DNA from: Prevotellamassilia sp.
GTDB taxonomy: Bacteria; Bacteroidota; Bacteroidia; Bacteroidales; Bacteroidaceae
Reading direction: 5' to 3'
Length of the DNA: 64,000 nucleotides
NCBI GenBank assembly: GCA_009775705.1
Contig: VSQE01000003.1
Span: 11,755-75,754 of the forward strand
A model generated the notes under the pieces. It worked only from the letters and a program-made list of their open reading frames with translations. It was not told where the DNA came from and ran no database searches. Made by a program: the position numbers and the translations under genes. Each line of letters begins with the position of its first letter. Within the stretch, counting starts at the first letter, position 1. Positions 33,258-42,268 of this stretch are shown here, one piece after another.

Positions 33258-33626
33258 ATGACACAGACTTTTTATACCAAATGGCAATCTTCTGTCCTTG
33301 CAGATGCAGGGAATTATGTATCAAAGGAATACAATAACTTCCAAACGGCGTTGTTGAGTGAAATATCCAAATATGCAAAAGCCGTGGATGCGGCAGTTGT
33401 AGCCGAGAGCAAGGGGCATTACCTTACAAGTTGCTTTATTGAGCGTAACGGTAAATTCGTGTACATAAGCCATTCTTCGGATGCGCGGATGGACGGTGGG
33501 GTAAAGATAGAACTTGATTCGTTCCTGATACGGACTGCCCGGCACGTAAAGGATTATACTGGTGGTATCAATCAATATTGCGATATGTCACAGCTACAGT
33601 CAATGATTGACAAACTGTTGTCTTAA
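33258..33626 (+). CDS. hypothetical protein (122 aa)
   Basis: A soluble protein of 122 residues (MTQTFYTKWQSSVLADAGNYVSKEY...) with a helical N-terminal half and a strand-rich part (GHYLTSCFIERNGKFVYISHSSDARMDGGVKIELDSFLIRTA). No recognised family. It is transcribed toward the large leftward operon and meets it at the bidirectional terminator 33643-33673. Confidence 0.6.
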   Translation: MTQTFYTKWQSSVLADAGNYVSKEYNNFQTALLSEISKYAKAVDAAVVAESKGHYLTSCFIERNGKFVYISHSSDARMDGGVKIELDSFLIRTARHVKDYTGGINQYCDMSQLQSMIDKLLS

Positions 33627-33642
33627 TGTAATGTATAAGAAT

Positions 33643-33673
33643 GTGAGGTGGCTTCACTTCAACGCCACCTCAC
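33643..33673. terminator. bidirectional terminator between convergent genes
   Basis: Perfect 10-bp inverted repeat GTGAGGTGGC / GCCACCTCAC with an 11-nt loop, 17 nt after the 122-residue gene and 12 nt after the last gene of the leftward operon. Confidence 0.8.
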
Positions 33674-33684
33674 ACTCGTTTCCG

Positions 33685-35370
33685 TTATCGGTGCAGACCG
33701 CTGATGTAGCTTTCCTCTTGCACTTCGGCCTGGTATTCTTCCATACCCTCCAGTTTCTCGTTCACGCTTTGCAGGTTGGCTTCCATCGACAGACAATGGT
33801 TGTAAGCGAAGCGGTGTCTGTCGGGTATATCCGTACCGGTAAACGGTCCGGCATTGAGCGTGTCGGTTTCCCTGTTATACCAGACGAACAGATGTTTTCC
33901 GTTCGGCATCTCGAACATCGGGAGTTTCTGATGTTTCAGGACATCAAACTCTTCCGCCGCCATATCCTTGGCCACCTCTTTCACATCATCGCTGGCGCGG
34001 TCGGTTCCGTAACGCCGGATATGGTCTCGCACCTCCTGTTCCGTGTACTTCAGCATGATGTCGTAAGTGCCCCCGACACTTCCGTTGTACACTACGGCAA
34101 AGTCTTTATCCTCGATTAGCAGATCATCTCCCCGGTTCTGGAGGGGAGAAGCGAATGTATGCTGCTCGTCCATACCGTTGCCGTCGTAATACTCCTTGGC
34201 GAGTGCCAGCAATCCCTTGTAGTCGCCTTTGTCCTTCAATTCGTCCAGTTGCGTCGTGTCATCGGTGGATTGGAGATAAGCCACCGATGCGTAAAAGATA
34301 CGTTCCTTGGTCGAGTGTTTGTTCTCTTGCTCTTCAGTAACATTTTGTTCCAACTCCTGTGCAATCTTATCCACCTTTTGAGTAACGATTGACGAAGCCC
34401 TTTTCACGTCCAGAAGCGTCGTCTTGATAAACTGTGGCGATTCCTTCAATTCATCGAGCCACCCTTTGAGGTATGCGCAACTGTCTTCCTTGATATGCTT
34501 GGTCATGCCATAGCGTTGTGCGATCAGTGCACTGCCGAGTTCGGCCACCAGTTCCTCGCGGGCATACTCTTTCGAGCCGAAAGATGTCGGCTGGAGGCGG
34601 TCGAGAACACCCTCGGCGCCGGTGGAGTGGACCATTTCATGAAACAGCGTTCCGTAAAAGGCTTCTCCGGACTGGAACTGTTCTTTTTCGGGCACGATTA
34701 TCTCGTTTCTCGTAATCGAGTAGTATGCTTCGTCCTGATGTCTCGGTTTGATAGGACAAATCCAAAGGTTATCCCGAATCATCGTATCGACGGGCGCGAA
34801 ACTGAAATGTTCGCCGTTTTCGATCCTTTTCCCGTTCTCTACCTCCAACTGCTCCCACAACTCCGGTCGTGCCTCCCGCAAGTTGGTCTGGGCGACATTG
34901 AACACCCGGAACACCTGCATTTTGGGATAGACGTTGTATTGCGCCTTCTCCTCGTCGGAGAGCTTCTTGTAATCGTCATACTTGATTTTTTCCTTTGTCT
35001 CCTTGTGTATGCAGGTGAATGTGGTCAGCATCACGGGAAAGGATTTCTCGCCTTTCAGCACAGATACCCTTGGCAGTTCTTGTCCGTCCTTACCGGGTTT
35101 GTTGAGCCGCTGCACGCAGTCGAACGTACAGAAACGGGGAATCTTGTACCCTTCGTTCTCACAATGCAGGAGCAGCATCAGGGCGTTCATACCGTTGTAC
35201 TCGCGCCCCGACAGGTTACGCGGCCATTGCAGTACACCCTCGGTAAACCACGGCTTGTGCCAATCTTTCTGGATGCTTTCGATTTTCTCGATCATCATCT
35301 CGGCAAAGAGGTCCAGCGCCTTATCCTCGCTGTTCGGTCCCTCTGTATTTCGCTTTCTATAACCGGCCAT
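33685..35370 (-). CDS. ArdC-like protein with zincin peptidase domain
   Basis: A 561-residue polyvalent protein. The N-terminal ~160 residues match the ArdC single-strand DNA-binding domain (SGREYNGMNALMLLLHCENEGYKIPRFCTF, KGEKSFPVMLTT, VFRVFNVAQTNL). A zincin metallopeptidase domain follows with HEMVH at residues 244-248 and the downstream ELVAELGSALIAQ helix. The last ~200 residues are a charged, unassigned polyvalent region. ArdC proteins protect incoming DNA from restriction by an unknown route. It is the last gene of the 17-kb operon, 5 nt after the OB-fold gene. Confidence 0.85.
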   Translation of the reverse strand: MAGYRKRNTEGPNSEDKALDLFAEMMIEKIESIQKDWHKPWFTEGVLQWPRNLSGREYNGMNALMLLLHCENEGYKIPRFCTFDCVQRLNKPGKDGQELPRVSVLKGEKSFPVMLTTFTCIHKETKEKIKYDDYKKLSDEEKAQYNVYPKMQVFRVFNVAQTNLREARPELWEQLEVENGKRIENGEHFSFAPVDTMIRDNLWICPIKPRHQDEAYYSITRNEIIVPEKEQFQSGEAFYGTLFHEMVHSTGAEGVLDRLQPTSFGSKEYAREELVAELGSALIAQRYGMTKHIKEDSCAYLKGWLDELKESPQFIKTTLLDVKRASSIVTQKVDKIAQELEQNVTEEQENKHSTKERIFYASVAYLQSTDDTTQLDELKDKGDYKGLLALAKEYYDGNGMDEQHTFASPLQNRGDDLLIEDKDFAVVYNGSVGGTYDIMLKYTEQEVRDHIRRYGTDRASDDVKEVAKDMAAEEFDVLKHQKLPMFEMPNGKHLFVWYNRETDTLNAGPFTGTDIPDRHRFAYNHCLSMEANLQSVNEKLEGMEEYQAEVQEESYISGLHR

Positions 35371-35375
35371 GACTG

Positions 35376-35987
35376 CTACTGATTGGAGTTATCCGATTCG
35401 GGAACATATTGCATCAATTCTTCCACTCGGCAGGAGATGTCCGGCTTCCCGTTATGTACCGAGACCGTCAGTTCGCCCTTGGCCTCTACCTTGACACCCG
35501 GTTGCAACCACTCTTCGCGTTGCCTGTCGAAGCAGAAGAAGCGCACCCACTGGTACTCGAAATTCTCATCGACCTTCTTGATGCTGAATGCCGAGAACAT
35601 CGTGTAGGGTTTGTCGTTCCTGTCTTTCCGTTCCTCGATATTTTTGCCCACTTTACCGCGAAATGCCATATCTCCTTTGAGAAAATCCGCCGTGTCTGAG
35701 GCAACCGGATCGATACGGTCTGCAAAAAGGTTGAAATAGAGTTTGTCACCCCTGCGTTTCAGAAACAGCGTTCCTGTAATCTCCACGTGCGAACCGTTCC
35801 GATAACCTGATGCCTCCTCTTGGGAGCCGTCTTTGCTGACACTGATTTCGATAACTTCGTTTTGACCGTCTCGGTCCGGAATCGTGACACGTAGCGGAAA
35901 AGACAGAAACGAATTTCCTTCCTTGTTTGTTCTCGCCGAAGCATTGCGGCCTATCGTGCCGCATACCGTAACATTACATTTAATCAT
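35376..35987 (-). CDS. SSB-like protein with two OB-fold halves
   Basis: A 203-residue protein. Start at MIKCNVTVCGTIGRNA (35987), since the earlier ATG at 36029 adds an unlikely tail. The N-terminal half (NVTVCGTIGRNASARTNKEGNSFLSFPLRVTIP) and the C-terminal half (MAFRGKVGKNIEERKDRNDKPYTMFSAFSIKKVDENFEYQWVRFFCF) each look like an OB-fold SSB strand set, so this is a fused double-OB protein. The C-terminus is short and polar, with no PF tip. It would bind single-stranded DNA during element transfer. It lies directly before the ArdC-like gene. Confidence 0.75.
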   Translation of the reverse strand: MIKCNVTVCGTIGRNASARTNKEGNSFLSFPLRVTIPDRDGQNEVIEISVSKDGSQEEASGYRNGSHVEITGTLFLKRRGDKLYFNLFADRIDPVASDTADFLKGDMAFRGKVGKNIEERKDRNDKPYTMFSAFSIKKVDENFEYQWVRFFCFDRQREEWLQPGVKVEAKGELTVSVHNGKPDISCRVEELMQYVPESDNSNQ

Positions 35988-36071
35988 TTTGCTTTTGTCT
36001 TTTAATGATACACATATACCATCTGACAAACAGGGTCCTATGAATTGAAGTTGAACAGACTGGTGGCGGCC

Positions 36072-36248
36072 CTAATCAGGAGCACGTATCCTTATGTAGA
36101 TGAATCCTGCTGCAATCAGCAACTGCACCCCCATGACGACGAGCGTTGTCACCCAGCCCAGCAGCAGGTAACAGAGCAGAATGTGCAGGACGCAGACGGA
36201 TAGTCCGAATAGATACCCGCATAACCGTATCATCACGCGTTTTATCAT
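36072..36248 (-). CDS. small membrane protein (58 aa)
   Basis: ATG at 36248 to TAG at 36072 encodes two hydrophobic helices (LFGLSVCVLHILLCYLLLGW and TLVVMGVQLLIAAGFIYI) with basic ends (MIKRVMIRL, RIRAPD). It starts 12 nt after the preceding gene of the operon and is in the right orientation, so it is very likely real. No family. Confidence 0.65.
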   Translation of the reverse strand: MIKRVMIRLCGYLFGLSVCVLHILLCYLLLGWVTTLVVMGVQLLIAAGFIYIRIRAPD

Positions 36249-36260
36249 GGCTTTCGGATT

Positions 36261-37769
36261 TTATCGTTTCAGGATTTCCGTCTGTCCCCGTTGCTCGGCC
36301 ATTCCCTGCTCGAAATTCAGCGAGGCTGCCTCCGAGAGGATGACCGTGTTCAACAGTCCAGTCACACGCAGTCGTTTGGCTTCTTCCGAAAGAGAACCGT
36401 CGTTAAGCGTCACCGACAGGCGGCTTAACTCGGCAGAGGTCAGTTCCCGCGATACCTGGACGCTTCCGTTGTCCGCTTGCAGGACAGCCCGCCCGTTTTC
36501 CCCGATCACGAGGTCGCAACTTTTCATGCCGGGCAACAGCGATGTCAGGTCGATTTCCCGGCGGTCCATCGCCTCGGAAATGGCCGCCTTTTGTTCTTCC
36601 TCGTTTTTGCTGTCGATTTGCGTCGCCAGCAACATCAGGGAGGTAAAAGCGGTCATGGCCATCTCCACGATAGGGTCGCTACACCCTGACAGTCCCACGC
36701 CGCTGTCCTCCGAGGAGAGCAGTTTTTTCATCCATGCATCGGGTGAAAGGTTTTCCTTGGCATTCTCCGGACTTTTATATTTGGCGAACAGGTCGTTGCC
36801 GTTATGCAACACTTGTTGTTTGATGTTGCCCTTTTGTGCGATTTCAGCCAGATACGCTGCCGGATCGACGTCCCGTTGCGTACCGTCCGCATGAATTTGC
36901 CGGACACTGAAATGCAGGTGTTCCCCGCTCTTGCCCGATTTACCGAGCCGATTTCCGGCCTGTACTGTATCATCGGTTCTCACGAATACCTCGCCGAGGT
37001 TTTTGTAGGTACACTGTATTTTGCAGCCGTCCGCACGGGGGTATTCCACCGTGAGCGATTTGTTTCCGACAGCGACGACCTTGCCGCCTTGTTCCGTCGC
37101 CAGCACTGCATCGCCGTTGTTACATCGGATGTCCATGCCTGTGTGCATTCGTTTTGTCCCGTCCTTGGTGTCTTGCCGCATACCGAACGGTGAGGTGACG
37201 AAAAGAAACTCTTTCCGTTCCACCGGAAACGAATAGTCCACTGCATTTCCGGCTTCCCGGAGCGGGTTCTCTTCCACACCGAACCGCTTTCCCTGCGCTT
37301 CCATCTCCTGCATGACCTGACGGTCGTACTTTTGCAGCCCGTTCTGCTCGATGATACGTTGCAGACTGTCGGCATAATGCCCGCCCGTGGCATAGCCCGC
37401 CTTTTCGAGCCCCAGCGTCCAGCCTTTGTAGTCGTCGGGAGAGAGCGAGAAACAACGGGCATAGCGGTTGTTCTCTTTCAGGAAGCGTGAGTGATGCTCA
37501 TACGAATCGCCCACACTGTCGTAACTGCAGAACTTCTCGTTCGGCTTGTCATCGGAATACAGGCTGTACCGGCCACCCTCGGCAATCCATTCGGGCGTGG
37601 CCTTGATACCGAAGTGGTTGTTCTCATTCTGCGCCAAACGGCTCTGTCCGTTGGAACTTTCCAGTATGCCCTGTGCCAGCGTCACGGAGGCCGGAATGCC
37701 GTACCGCCGCATCTGTTCCATCGCATAGTCTGCATATTGTTCCGTATATTCTTGATTCTTGTTTGCCAT
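36261..37769 (-). CDS. glucosaminidase plus M23 peptidase, peptidoglycan hydrolase of transfer
   Basis: A 502-residue two-domain cell-wall enzyme. Residues about 10-155 are a FlgJ/glucosaminidase-type lysozyme domain (IPASVTLAQGILESSNGQS with catalytic E37; NENNHFGIKA). Residues about 185-305 are an M23 endopeptidase with metal ligands H209 and D213 (HTGMD) and H284-L-H286. A helical C-terminal region of ~190 residues follows, unassigned. Such dual hydrolases open the wall for conjugative machinery. There is no signal peptide, so export would need another route. It is 4 nt after the 777-residue gene. Confidence 0.85.
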   Translation of the reverse strand: MANKNQEYTEQYADYAMEQMRRYGIPASVTLAQGILESSNGQSRLAQNENNHFGIKATPEWIAEGGRYSLYSDDKPNEKFCSYDSVGDSYEHHSRFLKENNRYARCFSLSPDDYKGWTLGLEKAGYATGGHYADSLQRIIEQNGLQKYDRQVMQEMEAQGKRFGVEENPLREAGNAVDYSFPVERKEFLFVTSPFGMRQDTKDGTKRMHTGMDIRCNNGDAVLATEQGGKVVAVGNKSLTVEYPRADGCKIQCTYKNLGEVFVRTDDTVQAGNRLGKSGKSGEHLHFSVRQIHADGTQRDVDPAAYLAEIAQKGNIKQQVLHNGNDLFAKYKSPENAKENLSPDAWMKKLLSSEDSGVGLSGCSDPIVEMAMTAFTSLMLLATQIDSKNEEEQKAAISEAMDRREIDLTSLLPGMKSCDLVIGENGRAVLQADNGSVQVSRELTSAELSRLSVTLNDGSLSEEAKRLRVTGLLNTVILSEAASLNFEQGMAEQRGQTEILKR

Positions 37770-37773
37770 ATTT

Positions 37774-40107
37774 CTACCTCCTCATGGTTGGACGTTGTTC
37801 GTTCTCTTCGTCGGTTGTTTCTGCAGGCCCGTTTTGCTGTGCCTTGGACATACCGTCACAATCCATCACGTATGCCCGTAGCGCATGAATTTGCTGCCTT
37901 GTTTCCTCATTGTCATGCTCGAATACCAATATGATTTTGTTTGCATCATACGGAACGCGTTCTTTGCTCGGAGGCAGGTTCAGTTCGTTCGCAATGGTCT
38001 CCGCATCATACATGGAAGCATAATAGTTGTTCCCATGTTTGAAAAGGACGACCGCTTCCGGTTGTTCTTCTTTGATTTGCTCATACTTGCCATACAGTTG
38101 TTCCGGCATATCTTTTATGGACAACTCTTTTAGGGATGAACCGGCTTTCTGGGCTTCCCCGGCGGTTTGTTTAGGATTCTTGTCTTTATCCTGCTGCTGG
38201 GTATCCTCTTCTCCTTGTTTCTTTCCGGCACTCTCTTCCTGCGTCTGTCCTTTGCGCAGTACGTCGGCGAAAAGCGTGGCCGCCAGATGGCATTTGTATT
38301 TGGCACGGTCCTCCGCCACCCACATGCGTTGCCATTGTTGCCGGGTGACGCTTCGGGGTTGTAATTTCTTTCCGTCAATGGTCGCCACGCACAGAGTCCC
38401 TTCTTGTTTGGTCTTGAACACGGACACCCGCTGAATCCGGTTCAGGTCAATGTCCTGCGCCCCGCTGCTGAACAGGTCCACTTTCAGGTCGGGTTGTGTT
38501 TCCGCCAGCGCATAATACTTGTGCGCCAGCTCCATGCGTACATTTTCGATATTGTCCATCGACTGTTTGAGGGTGGAGAAGAAGCGGTTCAGGTCGTCCT
38601 TGTCGGGATAGATACTGTACCCGCTCTGATGTTCGGGCTTCAGATACAGTGCCCAGCGGTTCTTGTCGTCCTGAATCATCTGTACTTGGTCGAAGCCGAT
38701 TTCGTCCGCCCGTTTGACCGCAGGCGTTACGTCCAATGTGGAGAGCATCTCCAGCGCCCAGTTCTTCAGCCGGGCCAGTGACACCTGTTTTTGGGCGAAA
38801 TAAGTATCATCGGGCCTATACCCCCATGCGCCGTCAGGATTGAAGAAACGCACGTTTTCGATCCCTTCCCTTCGCAAAGCCCTGCCGATACGGGCCTTGT
38901 TCATGCCCGGCACTTCATTGTCCACTTCCGGCGACGCACCGGCAGGGAGTATCACATCCGCCGATTTCGAGGACGGGTCGATGACAATGACAATGGTCTT
39001 GTCCTCCTTGTTCGGGTGTTTCCGGATCTCGTCAGCTACATAGAAATGCTTGGGTAACTGCTCCTGCATGTCCGAGGTCTGCCGGCGGTTGCGCATCGTG
39101 GCATATTCGATTTTCTCGCCCCGTTCTGCCTTATGGATTACTTCGAGGGCGTTGTTCACGTCGCTTTCGAGGGCGTCCACCAGGTTGGGGTTCTCCTTGA
39201 GTTCCCGGTTCCAGTAGTCCACCAGTTCAAGGCTTTTGTCGGACAGACGGGCGGGCAGTCCCAATTCCAGCATTTTGATTCCCGAAGCCACCTCCACGAT
39301 TAGCCGTTCCTGTTTGAGGGCATCTTCCGAGGGACCCATACCGTTTTTCATCACCATGCCTTCACGGGCCAGCCGTTGCTGGTGTCCCGTGGCACTTACG
39401 ATTTGCCGCAGTGCCTCCTGTACATAATCGTTGTAGTGTCCGAAATCCCGTTGGCGCGGCATATAGACCGCATCGCGGTCTGTCTCGTAATGGGGCATTC
39501 CGCTTCCGTCCGAACGCACGGGCACGAGATTGTCCCGCATTTTCAGCAGGAAGTCGTTGAAACGGATATGCAATCGCCGTTCGTCGGCCTCGGAATATCC
39601 CCGTTCCACGGCACTGCCGTCTTTCAGCAATACCATATCGTATTCCTCCTTATCCACGTAAGGCAGTGTCGTTTGGTCGATATTGAAAAGTGTGCGGATC
39701 TCCCGGTTATGTATGCCCTTGTACTGTTTCTGCACCTCCTCGTCCAGTTTCAGATAGGCGTCTCGGCTGATGATGTCCTCCGGATTGTTGCGATGGACGT
39801 ACTTATTCCAGTTATAGAACAGGAACGGGACTCCCTGCTCGTGCTCACGGACAGATGTGCCGCGAGCCTTGGCATCGCTGTAAAGGGTAAACAGGTTGGT
39901 CTTGCACCCGTTCCGGTCCGAATGCAATGCCATAAACAACCCGTTGAACGGGCTGACGGCGACACCGCGCGGGTAGAATTTTGGAAAACCTTTGCCAGCG
40001 GCGTTGAGCCAGTGGCCTCCAGCGTTCGATGCTTCGTTCAAAGCCGTGGAGAGCAACTCTATCTGTCGCTCCTCGGCATTCTTTTCTATCTGCGATTTCT
40101 CTTTCAT
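37774..40107 (-). CDS. ArdC-domain polyvalent protein with MutS-I-like segment
   Basis: A 777-residue cytosolic protein. The N-terminal ~150 residues resemble the ArdC N-terminal domain (FYPRGVAVSPFNGLFMALHSDRN, HEQGVPFLFYNWNKYV, TLFNIDQTTLPYV), but no HExxH motif follows, so the peptidase part is absent. A central region contains ADEIRKHPN-type and helical segments. Near residues 680-730 there is a stretch (QLYGKYEQIKEEQPEAVVLFKHGNNYYASMYDAETIANELNL) that resembles the N-terminal domain I of MutS. The last ~50 residues are polar. It is probably a defence-evasion or DNA-protection factor delivered or expressed early in conjugation (inference). Confidence 0.7.
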   Translation of the reverse strand: MKEKSQIEKNAEERQIELLSTALNEASNAGGHWLNAAGKGFPKFYPRGVAVSPFNGLFMALHSDRNGCKTNLFTLYSDAKARGTSVREHEQGVPFLFYNWNKYVHRNNPEDIISRDAYLKLDEEVQKQYKGIHNREIRTLFNIDQTTLPYVDKEEYDMVLLKDGSAVERGYSEADERRLHIRFNDFLLKMRDNLVPVRSDGSGMPHYETDRDAVYMPRQRDFGHYNDYVQEALRQIVSATGHQQRLAREGMVMKNGMGPSEDALKQERLIVEVASGIKMLELGLPARLSDKSLELVDYWNRELKENPNLVDALESDVNNALEVIHKAERGEKIEYATMRNRRQTSDMQEQLPKHFYVADEIRKHPNKEDKTIVIVIDPSSKSADVILPAGASPEVDNEVPGMNKARIGRALRREGIENVRFFNPDGAWGYRPDDTYFAQKQVSLARLKNWALEMLSTLDVTPAVKRADEIGFDQVQMIQDDKNRWALYLKPEHQSGYSIYPDKDDLNRFFSTLKQSMDNIENVRMELAHKYYALAETQPDLKVDLFSSGAQDIDLNRIQRVSVFKTKQEGTLCVATIDGKKLQPRSVTRQQWQRMWVAEDRAKYKCHLAATLFADVLRKGQTQEESAGKKQGEEDTQQQDKDKNPKQTAGEAQKAGSSLKELSIKDMPEQLYGKYEQIKEEQPEAVVLFKHGNNYYASMYDAETIANELNLPPSKERVPYDANKIILVFEHDNEETRQQIHALRAYVMDCDGMSKAQQNGPAETTDEENEQRPTMRR

Positions 40108-40139
40108 ATTCCAAAATTTTTGTCGGTTACGAAATGATA

Positions 40140-41945
40140 TTACTGAATGCCCCGTGTCCGCACGATGGTCTCCTGTTGTCCGTTGTCATAGTTCTGCGAA
40201 GCCATCTGGCGAAGTCGGTCGCTTTGGACGAGCACGGCATTGGCCAGCGTGTTCAGCGGCAAGGCACCGGCACGGTAGGCGTCCGCCACCGTGGAATTAA
40301 GCTGCACCGTGCAGGGCACGTGGTCTATCGTGGCAATAAGGGTATTGCCTTGCAGTACCGGATTCACAATACGTGGATTGAGCGGCTCATCGGGATAGCG
40401 TCTGTACTGCACCTTTTTGTCGGTCGTGGCCACATTTCCGTTTCTCTCCGTCCTTTCTTTTCCCAGTGCCTCGTGCCCCGCCTTGTTCAGCAGGTTCGCA
40501 CCACCCAAGCCGATAAGCAACATCTTTAGCATCGGATTCTTGACGAATATGCCCGCCACGATACTCGCTATCGGCAGCAGGTTTTCTTTCAGTCCCAGTG
40601 ATTGCGTCTTGCCTGTGAATATACCCAATAGCATGTCTGGCAGCATGGCCAACACACTGCCCGGATTACTCATGACTTCGCTGAAACCTTCCAGTCCGAG
40701 GAAACGGGTCAGTCCATCCCAACCGTTCTCGTTGGTCTGTATGGTCTGCGGTTCTTGCCTGGACGGCTCTTCCCGTATCGTTTTCTCGGTGGAGACTGTG
40801 GAAACCTGCACTTCTTTCGCCTCTTTTTCCCTCTGTTCGGATTCCTGACCGGCTTGTTCCGTTTCGGTATTCCCTCTTTCCAAGTCTTGCAGATAGGCTT
40901 CCTCCTGTCCGGGAGCGACCACCATCAGCACATCTTTATACCGTTCCGCCCGCTTCCGTTCTTCCCCGGCAGTTTCTTCCCGCCACGGCATATTTATACT
41001 GTCTGTTTTCCACCAATCCATAAAATCGAATGTTATAATCGGTATCTTTTTCTGTAACTCTCCGTTGGCTTCGGCCAAGAGTGTGTTCTCTTTGGGTGGA
41101 ATCGCCGCTGCTTCCTTACGGAATCCCTCGAACACATTGCTTTCGCTGCCGAACACACCCTTGCTGATACACTCCTCTGCAGAGAGCGTCTGTGTCTCTT
41201 CTGCCCCGAAGTGATCGGCAACGGCCGAGATGGCTGTATCCGCTCCGATGAACCGTGCGAAGCTCGCCCACGAACCTGCACCGCCCAGCATGACGGTATC
41301 GGCTGAAGCCCCCAACACCCAACCTGCTCCTTTTTCCAACTTGCTCGGACGATAGGCGGCCTCTCCGCGTTTCTCTATCTCTTCGGCCAGCGGCGAGCGG
41401 CTCAACGCCTGAGGCAACCCCAACAGGCTTGATTCAGCCGCTTTGCGGATGATGTAGTCCGCCGAGGACTTGGGCATACGTTCCTTCACCAGATGGTCTA
41501 TCATCAGTTGCTCCACGCGGTAGTCCACGAAAGCGTAGGCGAGGTCACAGCCCAATTCCTGCGACAGTTCGTCGTAACGCTCGCGTCCGACTTCCTGCAC
41601 GACGGTATCGCGCCACTCTCCGGCCATGTAGGCGAGATCGTGCTGTATTTCTTCCGACGAGAGAATCCGTTTATTGCACATCTCGATGTAGTCCTCTGTC
41701 GTTTTGGAGTTCCATTCTCCCGTTACCTTGAGTGTTTGGTACGGGTCGGAGAGCGGTTGGCCCGCCGACGCCATCATGCCGAGTATGCCGCTTATGGAAG
41801 TCGAATACTCCTTCATTTCCTCGCCCTGCTTCTCGGTCAGGTAGGTTTGCGTCTGCGTCATGACGGGGACGAGATGATGGCGGAAATAACTGCCCATGAG
41901 GGTCTCTATTTCCGCAAACCTCCTGCTATGTTTGATTTCGTCCAT
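40140..41945 (-). CDS. hypothetical protein of the transfer operon (601 aa)
   Basis: A large, mostly helical protein. The N-terminal ~280 residues include amphipathic helices and a Gly/Ala-rich patch (GAGWVLGASADTVMLGGAGSWASFARFIGADTAIS). A hydrophobic stretch around residues 455-500 (VLAMLPDMLLGIFTG, LLPIASIVAGIFVKNPMLKMLLIGLGGANLL) could insert in the membrane. The C-terminal 100 residues are polar (RRYPDEPLNPRIVNPVLQGNTLIATIDHV). I do not recognise it but such proteins are found in Bacteroidales transfer operons. It precedes the 777-residue gene by 32 nt. Confidence 0.65.
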   Translation of the reverse strand: MDEIKHSRRFAEIETLMGSYFRHHLVPVMTQTQTYLTEKQGEEMKEYSTSISGILGMMASAGQPLSDPYQTLKVTGEWNSKTTEDYIEMCNKRILSSEEIQHDLAYMAGEWRDTVVQEVGRERYDELSQELGCDLAYAFVDYRVEQLMIDHLVKERMPKSSADYIIRKAAESSLLGLPQALSRSPLAEEIEKRGEAAYRPSKLEKGAGWVLGASADTVMLGGAGSWASFARFIGADTAISAVADHFGAEETQTLSAEECISKGVFGSESNVFEGFRKEAAAIPPKENTLLAEANGELQKKIPIITFDFMDWWKTDSINMPWREETAGEERKRAERYKDVLMVVAPGQEEAYLQDLERGNTETEQAGQESEQREKEAKEVQVSTVSTEKTIREEPSRQEPQTIQTNENGWDGLTRFLGLEGFSEVMSNPGSVLAMLPDMLLGIFTGKTQSLGLKENLLPIASIVAGIFVKNPMLKMLLIGLGGANLLNKAGHEALGKERTERNGNVATTDKKVQYRRYPDEPLNPRIVNPVLQGNTLIATIDHVPCTVQLNSTVADAYRAGALPLNTLANAVLVQSDRLRQMASQNYDNGQQETIVRTRGIQ

Positions 41946-41960
41946 ATAATCAATATCTTT

Positions 41961-42236
41961 CTATATCATGTTTATCTGTTTCAGCAGTTGTTCCTTCGTT
42001 TGTTCGATGGCGTTGTGGTACACTTCCATTTGCTTGGGGAAAAACTCTTCGAGCCATGCATCTTTTTCGATACGGTCTTGAATGAAGCGTACCGCCTGTT
42101 CCCGTTCGATTTCCACCGAGGCTTCCCCTTCTTCCCTGTTGTTGAACCATGCTTTCGTCCACCAGCGGACTCCGGCGCGGTCGGGATAGACGGAGACAAT
42201 CCTCGATATGTCGAAACTCTGGATGTCGATGTCCAA
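41961..42236 (-). CDS. C-terminal half of a split M23-like gene
   Basis: A 91-residue acidic helical segment (LDIDIQSFDISRIVSVYPDRAG...TKEQLLKQINMI) with no good start: the frame begins with TTG and extends upstream without a stop into the end of the M23-like gene, where the overlap reads as sensible protein (LHDEAVAGCGLIDPLAE). A run of nine A at 42288-42296 separates the two reading frames. One extra A, or -1 ribosomal slippage at A AAA AAC, would fuse it to the 276-residue protein. So it is probably the C-terminal part of that protein. Confidence 0.6.
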   Translation of the reverse strand: MDIDIQSFDISRIVSVYPDRAGVRWWTKAWFNNREEGEASVEIEREQAVRFIQDRIEKDAWLEEFFPKQMEVYHNAIEQTKEQLLKQINMI

Positions 42237-42268
42237 CTCCGCCAGCGGGTCGATGAGTCCGCAGCCCG

